Part shown: positions 21,867 to 24,034 of the stretch, piece after piece
How positions within the stretch are numbered: position 1 is the stretch's first letter
Layout: the number at the start of each line of letters is the position of its first letter
Assembly: GCA_049314555.1 (NCBI GenBank)
Contig: JBMOEW010000042.1
Location: 1 to 24,034 of the forward strand
Length of the DNA: 24,034 nucleotides
Origin: REEB509 sp049314555
GTDB taxonomy: Bacteria > Pseudomonadota > Alphaproteobacteria > Caulobacterales > Aquidulcibacteraceae
Direction of reading: 5' to 3'
Program-made: the position numbers and the translations under genes
Notes under the pieces: model-generated
Seen by the model: only the letters and a program-made list of their open reading frames with translations
Told to the model about the DNA's origin: nothing
Database searches by the model: none

Positions 21867-23047
21867 CGCAAACCAATCCCCCGCAGTGGCGCCCCGATCT
21901 GCCCCGCCACCAATCCCGCCAACACCAGCGGCACTGGCCACACCTGCATCAGCGGCGCCGCCACGTGATCGCGAAGGGCCGCAAGACCGTCCCAATCGGA
22001 TTGATAAACCGGCGTCAGCAAATAACTTGCCCACTGATAAAGCAGCACATGCGCGGCCCGCATCCGGGCGTATTCCCCAAGCGCCACCTCCAAATTGGGT
22101 TGGCGCGTCAACGCGGTGCTCAGCGCAAACGCATCGAGCAACGCCATATTGGCGCCCTGCCCCAGCTGGGGGCTGGTGCTGTGATAACTGTCGCCAATGT
22201 GCACAAGGCCGCGTCCCACCGGGTCCACCAATGTTTTGTGCGCATACCGCGCAAACACCAGATCATCGTGATCCTGGATCGCTGCCAGCAATGGTGAAAC
22301 TTGCGGCCACAGGCTCAGCACCTTCGCCTTCCAAACCGCCAACGGCTGCGCGCGCCAGGCCGCGTAATCGGCCTGCTTCAAGCTCCAGAAAAACGCGGCC
22401 TGCAACGGCGCGACTGGGTCTTTGCGCCCGATCGGCAGCACGCCCACCATCCGCCGCGCCGCCTTATAGCGTTGCTCCAACGTATGCGGATCAAATCCGC
22501 TATCCTCCGGCCACGGCAAGCTGGCCCACAAGGCCCCAAAAGCCAGATCTTTGCCCATCCGCGGTGCCAGCGCCGAACGCACCCCCGTCGCGTCCACCAA
22601 CAGATCAAAGGCAGCACTCGTGCGACCGTCTTTGAACACAAAGCGGCGCTCCCCCGCCCCCGTGATGGGTTTTCCGGTGTCGAACCCGCAGCCTGCGTCC
22701 TGCGCCCCCTTGAGCAACAGCGAAAACAAAGCAGCCCGGTGCACCGCAAGCCCCCGGCCCGGCGTGTTCAGGGCCTCATACCGCACGTCCAAAACCACCC
22801 GATCATCAGGTGCCGCGCGTCCAAACAGCCGGTCGATCCGCGCCCCCAAGGCGGTGAGGTCAGCCCCCAGGCCCATTGCCTCCAGCACCTTCAGCCCCAC
22901 CGGCTGCAGCACGAGGCCAGACCCCACCGGCACCGGCGTCTGCCATTGGTCAAACACCACAACCCGATGGCCAGCCCTGGCCAGCAGCTGCGCCACCGCA
23001 AGCCCCGCGATGCCAGCCCCCGCAATTCCGATCGACAATTTGCCCAT
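21863..23047 (-). CDS. FAD-dependent monooxygenase (group A, PHBH-like)
   Basis: This 394-residue flavoprotein hydroxylase has an N-terminal Rossmann motif GAGIAG (10-15) followed by an acidic strand end (VVVFDQW). The middle NAD(P)H/FAD segment reads DLLVDATGVRS. The C-terminal FAD motif GLVHIGDSYHSTSPQLGQGANMAL corresponds to the GD motif of p-hydroxybenzoate-hydroxylase-like enzymes. The hydroxylated substrate is probably aromatic but cannot be named. No clear ribosome-binding site precedes the ATG. It begins 27 bp after dusA and overlaps the TauE-like gene by 4 bp. Confidence 0.9.
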   Translation of the reverse strand: MGKLSIGIAGAGIAGLAVAQLLARAGHRVVVFDQWQTPVPVGSGLVLQPVGLKVLEAMGLGADLTALGARIDRLFGRAAPDDRVVLDVRYEALNTPGRGLAVHRAALFSLLLKGAQDAGCGFDTGKPITGAGERRFVFKDGRTSAAFDLLVDATGVRSALAPRMGKDLAFGALWASLPWPEDSGFDPHTLEQRYKAARRMVGVLPIGRKDPVAPLQAAFFWSLKQADYAAWRAQPLAVWKAKVLSLWPQVSPLLAAIQDHDDLVFARYAHKTLVDPVGRGLVHIGDSYHSTSPQLGQGANMALLDAFALSTALTRQPNLEVALGEYARMRAAHVLLYQWASYLLTPVYQSDWDGLAALRDHVAAPLMQVWPVPLVLAGLVAGQIGAPLRGIGLR

Positions 23048-23074
23048 GGCGCGGTTGTGGCAAAACGCCCGTGC

Positions 23075-24034
23075 CTACACCAGCGGCCGTTGCATCCCCT
23101 CCACCGCCGCCCGCGCCGCGCGCACCACCTCAAGGCCCGCGCCCCGCTTCACCCCATCGACGGTCAGAATCCGCCGCCATATCCGCCCGCCCCGCGCCCC
23201 ATGGAATAATCCAAGCATATGCCGCGTCATGGCGTGCAAGGCGCATCCCTCCCCAAGCCGGGCCGCCAAATACGGCTCGAACGCATCCAAGCCCTCAAAC
23301 ACATCGCCCACCGGCCCAGCTTCCCCATGAAACGCATGGTCCACCTCCAACAAAAGCGCCGGCGTGTGATAGGCTGCCCGCCCCAGCATCACCCCATCGA
23401 GCCCCACCATCTCGGCCTGCGCCTGCTGCAGGGTCTCAAGCCCGCCATTCAGATGGATCGCCAAATGCGGCCAGCGCGTCTTCACCCGGCGCACGATCTC
23501 ATAGTCCAATGGCGGAATATCGCGATTTTCCTTGGGCGACAGCCCAGACAGCCAAGCCTTTCGCGCATGCACAATAAAAGTCTGGCAGCCCACCGCCGCC
23601 ACGACCTCCACAAAGCCAAACAGGCTATCTTCCGGATCCTGATCGTCCACCCCCAGACGATGCTTGACCGAAACCGGGCAATCCCCCGCCCCCTCGATCA
23701 TCGCCCGCACGAGCGCAGAGACCAACGCCGGCTCGCGCATCAAGCAGGCCCCAAACCGCCCCTCCTGCACCCGATCAGACGGGCACCCGACGTTCAGATT
23801 GATCCCGTCATAGCCCCATTGCGCACCGATCCGGCTGGCCTTGAACAGCTTTTCCGGATCGCTGCCGCCCAGCTGCAGGATTACAGGGTGCTGCGCATCG
23901 TCAAAGCCCAACAGCTTTTCCCGGTCGCCATGGATCACAGCGTCCGCGGTGACCATCTCGGTGTACAACACCGCCCGCCGCGACAACGCCCGGTGAAACG
24001 ACCGGCAATGCCGGTCGGTCCAGTCCATCATTGG
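23075..24034 (-). CDS. dusA: tRNA-dihydrouridine synthase A (5' end outside window)
   Basis: This FMN-dependent enzyme reduces uridines in the D-loop of tRNA; DusA acts mainly at positions 20/20a. Visible are PMMDWTDRHCRSFHR at the N-terminus, QLGGSDPEKL, INLNVGCPSDRVQEGRFGACLM with the catalytic Cys, VKHRLGVDDQD, HARKAWLSGLSPKENRDIPPL (the DusA-specific segment) and HLNGGL. The frame is open through the window edge (a Pro codon precedes the first ATG), and DusA proteins normally have residues before PMMDWTD, so the true start lies outside. It is first in a minus-strand unit with the monooxygenase and permease. Confidence 0.93.
   Translation of the reverse strand, partial: PMMDWTDRHCRSFHRALSRRAVLYTEMVTADAVIHGDREKLLGFDDAQHPVILQLGGSDPEKLFKASRIGAQWGYDGINLNVGCPSDRVQEGRFGACLMREPALVSALVRAMIEGAGDCPVSVKHRLGVDDQDPEDSLFGFVEVVAAVGCQTFIVHARKAWLSGLSPKENRDIPPLDYEIVRRVKTRWPHLAIHLNGGLETLQQAQAEMVGLDGVMLGRAAYHTPALLLEVDHAFHGEAGPVGDVFEGLDAFEPYLAARLGEGCALHAMTRHMLGLFHGARGGRIWRRILTVDGVKRGAGLEVVRAARAAVEGMQRPLV

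Noticed and set aside
1..24034. CRISPR arrays, transposase genes, terminal inverted repeats of insertion sequences
   Set aside because: No regularly spaced repeats and no transposase- or integrase-like proteins were found on either strand.

Overview
The window is a GC-rich, densely packed chromosomal segment that looks alphaproteobacterial. The reasons are the GC-rich codon use, the mix of DUF1289, DUF1272 and DUF2339 genes, paired FadE-type acyl-CoA dehydrogenases, a globin-coupled chemoreceptor, and a palindrome resembling an alphaproteobacterial Fur-type box in front of an iron transporter. A Caulobacterales/Hyphomonadaceae-like host is a guess. No phage, transposase or CRISPR array is visible.

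Layout. (1) 104-178: tRNA-Val(CAC) on the minus strand. (2) 370-4105: a tightly overlapping fbpABC ferric-iron ABC transporter operon, with the perfect palindrome TGCGAAccaTTCGCA upstream as a candidate iron operator. (3) 4102-6129, minus: a lipoprotein alpha/beta hydrolase followed by a methyltransferase-like protein. (4) 6306-9306, plus: a nitroreductase and a large DUF2339 membrane protein. (5) 9311-12675, minus: a crotonase, a small lipoprotein, two ABM-fold monooxygenase-like proteins and an acyl-CoA dehydrogenase. (6) 12807-13640: a broken chemoreceptor gene joined to a remnant ogt tail. (7) 13762-15108: an intact cytoplasmic globin-coupled chemoreceptor, convergent with the alkylation-repair pair ogt and ada-alkA (15105-17032), then a DUF1272 gene. 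(8) 17371-20253, minus: two acyl-CoA dehydrogenases separated by a hairpin-rich 546-bp gap. (9) 20254-20594: an intergenic region that appears to encode a small RNA of about 134 nt, with its own promoter, three hairpins with pyrimidine-rich loops and a terminator. (10) 20595-21061, plus: DUF1289 and a small membrane protein. (11) 21051-24034, minus: dusA (running off the window), an FAD monooxygenase and a TauE/SafE permease.

How the genes relate. fbpABC is a complete iron importer. The acyl-CoA dehydrogenases, crotonase and ABM proteins suggest catabolism of a fatty, steroid-like or aromatic acyl-CoA. The dehydrogenases at 17371 and 19057 look like the two unlike subunits of a heteromeric enzyme. 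ada-alkA and ogt form an alkylation-damage operon. The most notable items are the candidate sRNA with CCUC/CCUCC (anti-Shine-Dalgarno-like) motifs at 20349-20482, and the duplicated chemoreceptor/ogt junction, where the upstream copy is a pseudogene with three separate lesions.
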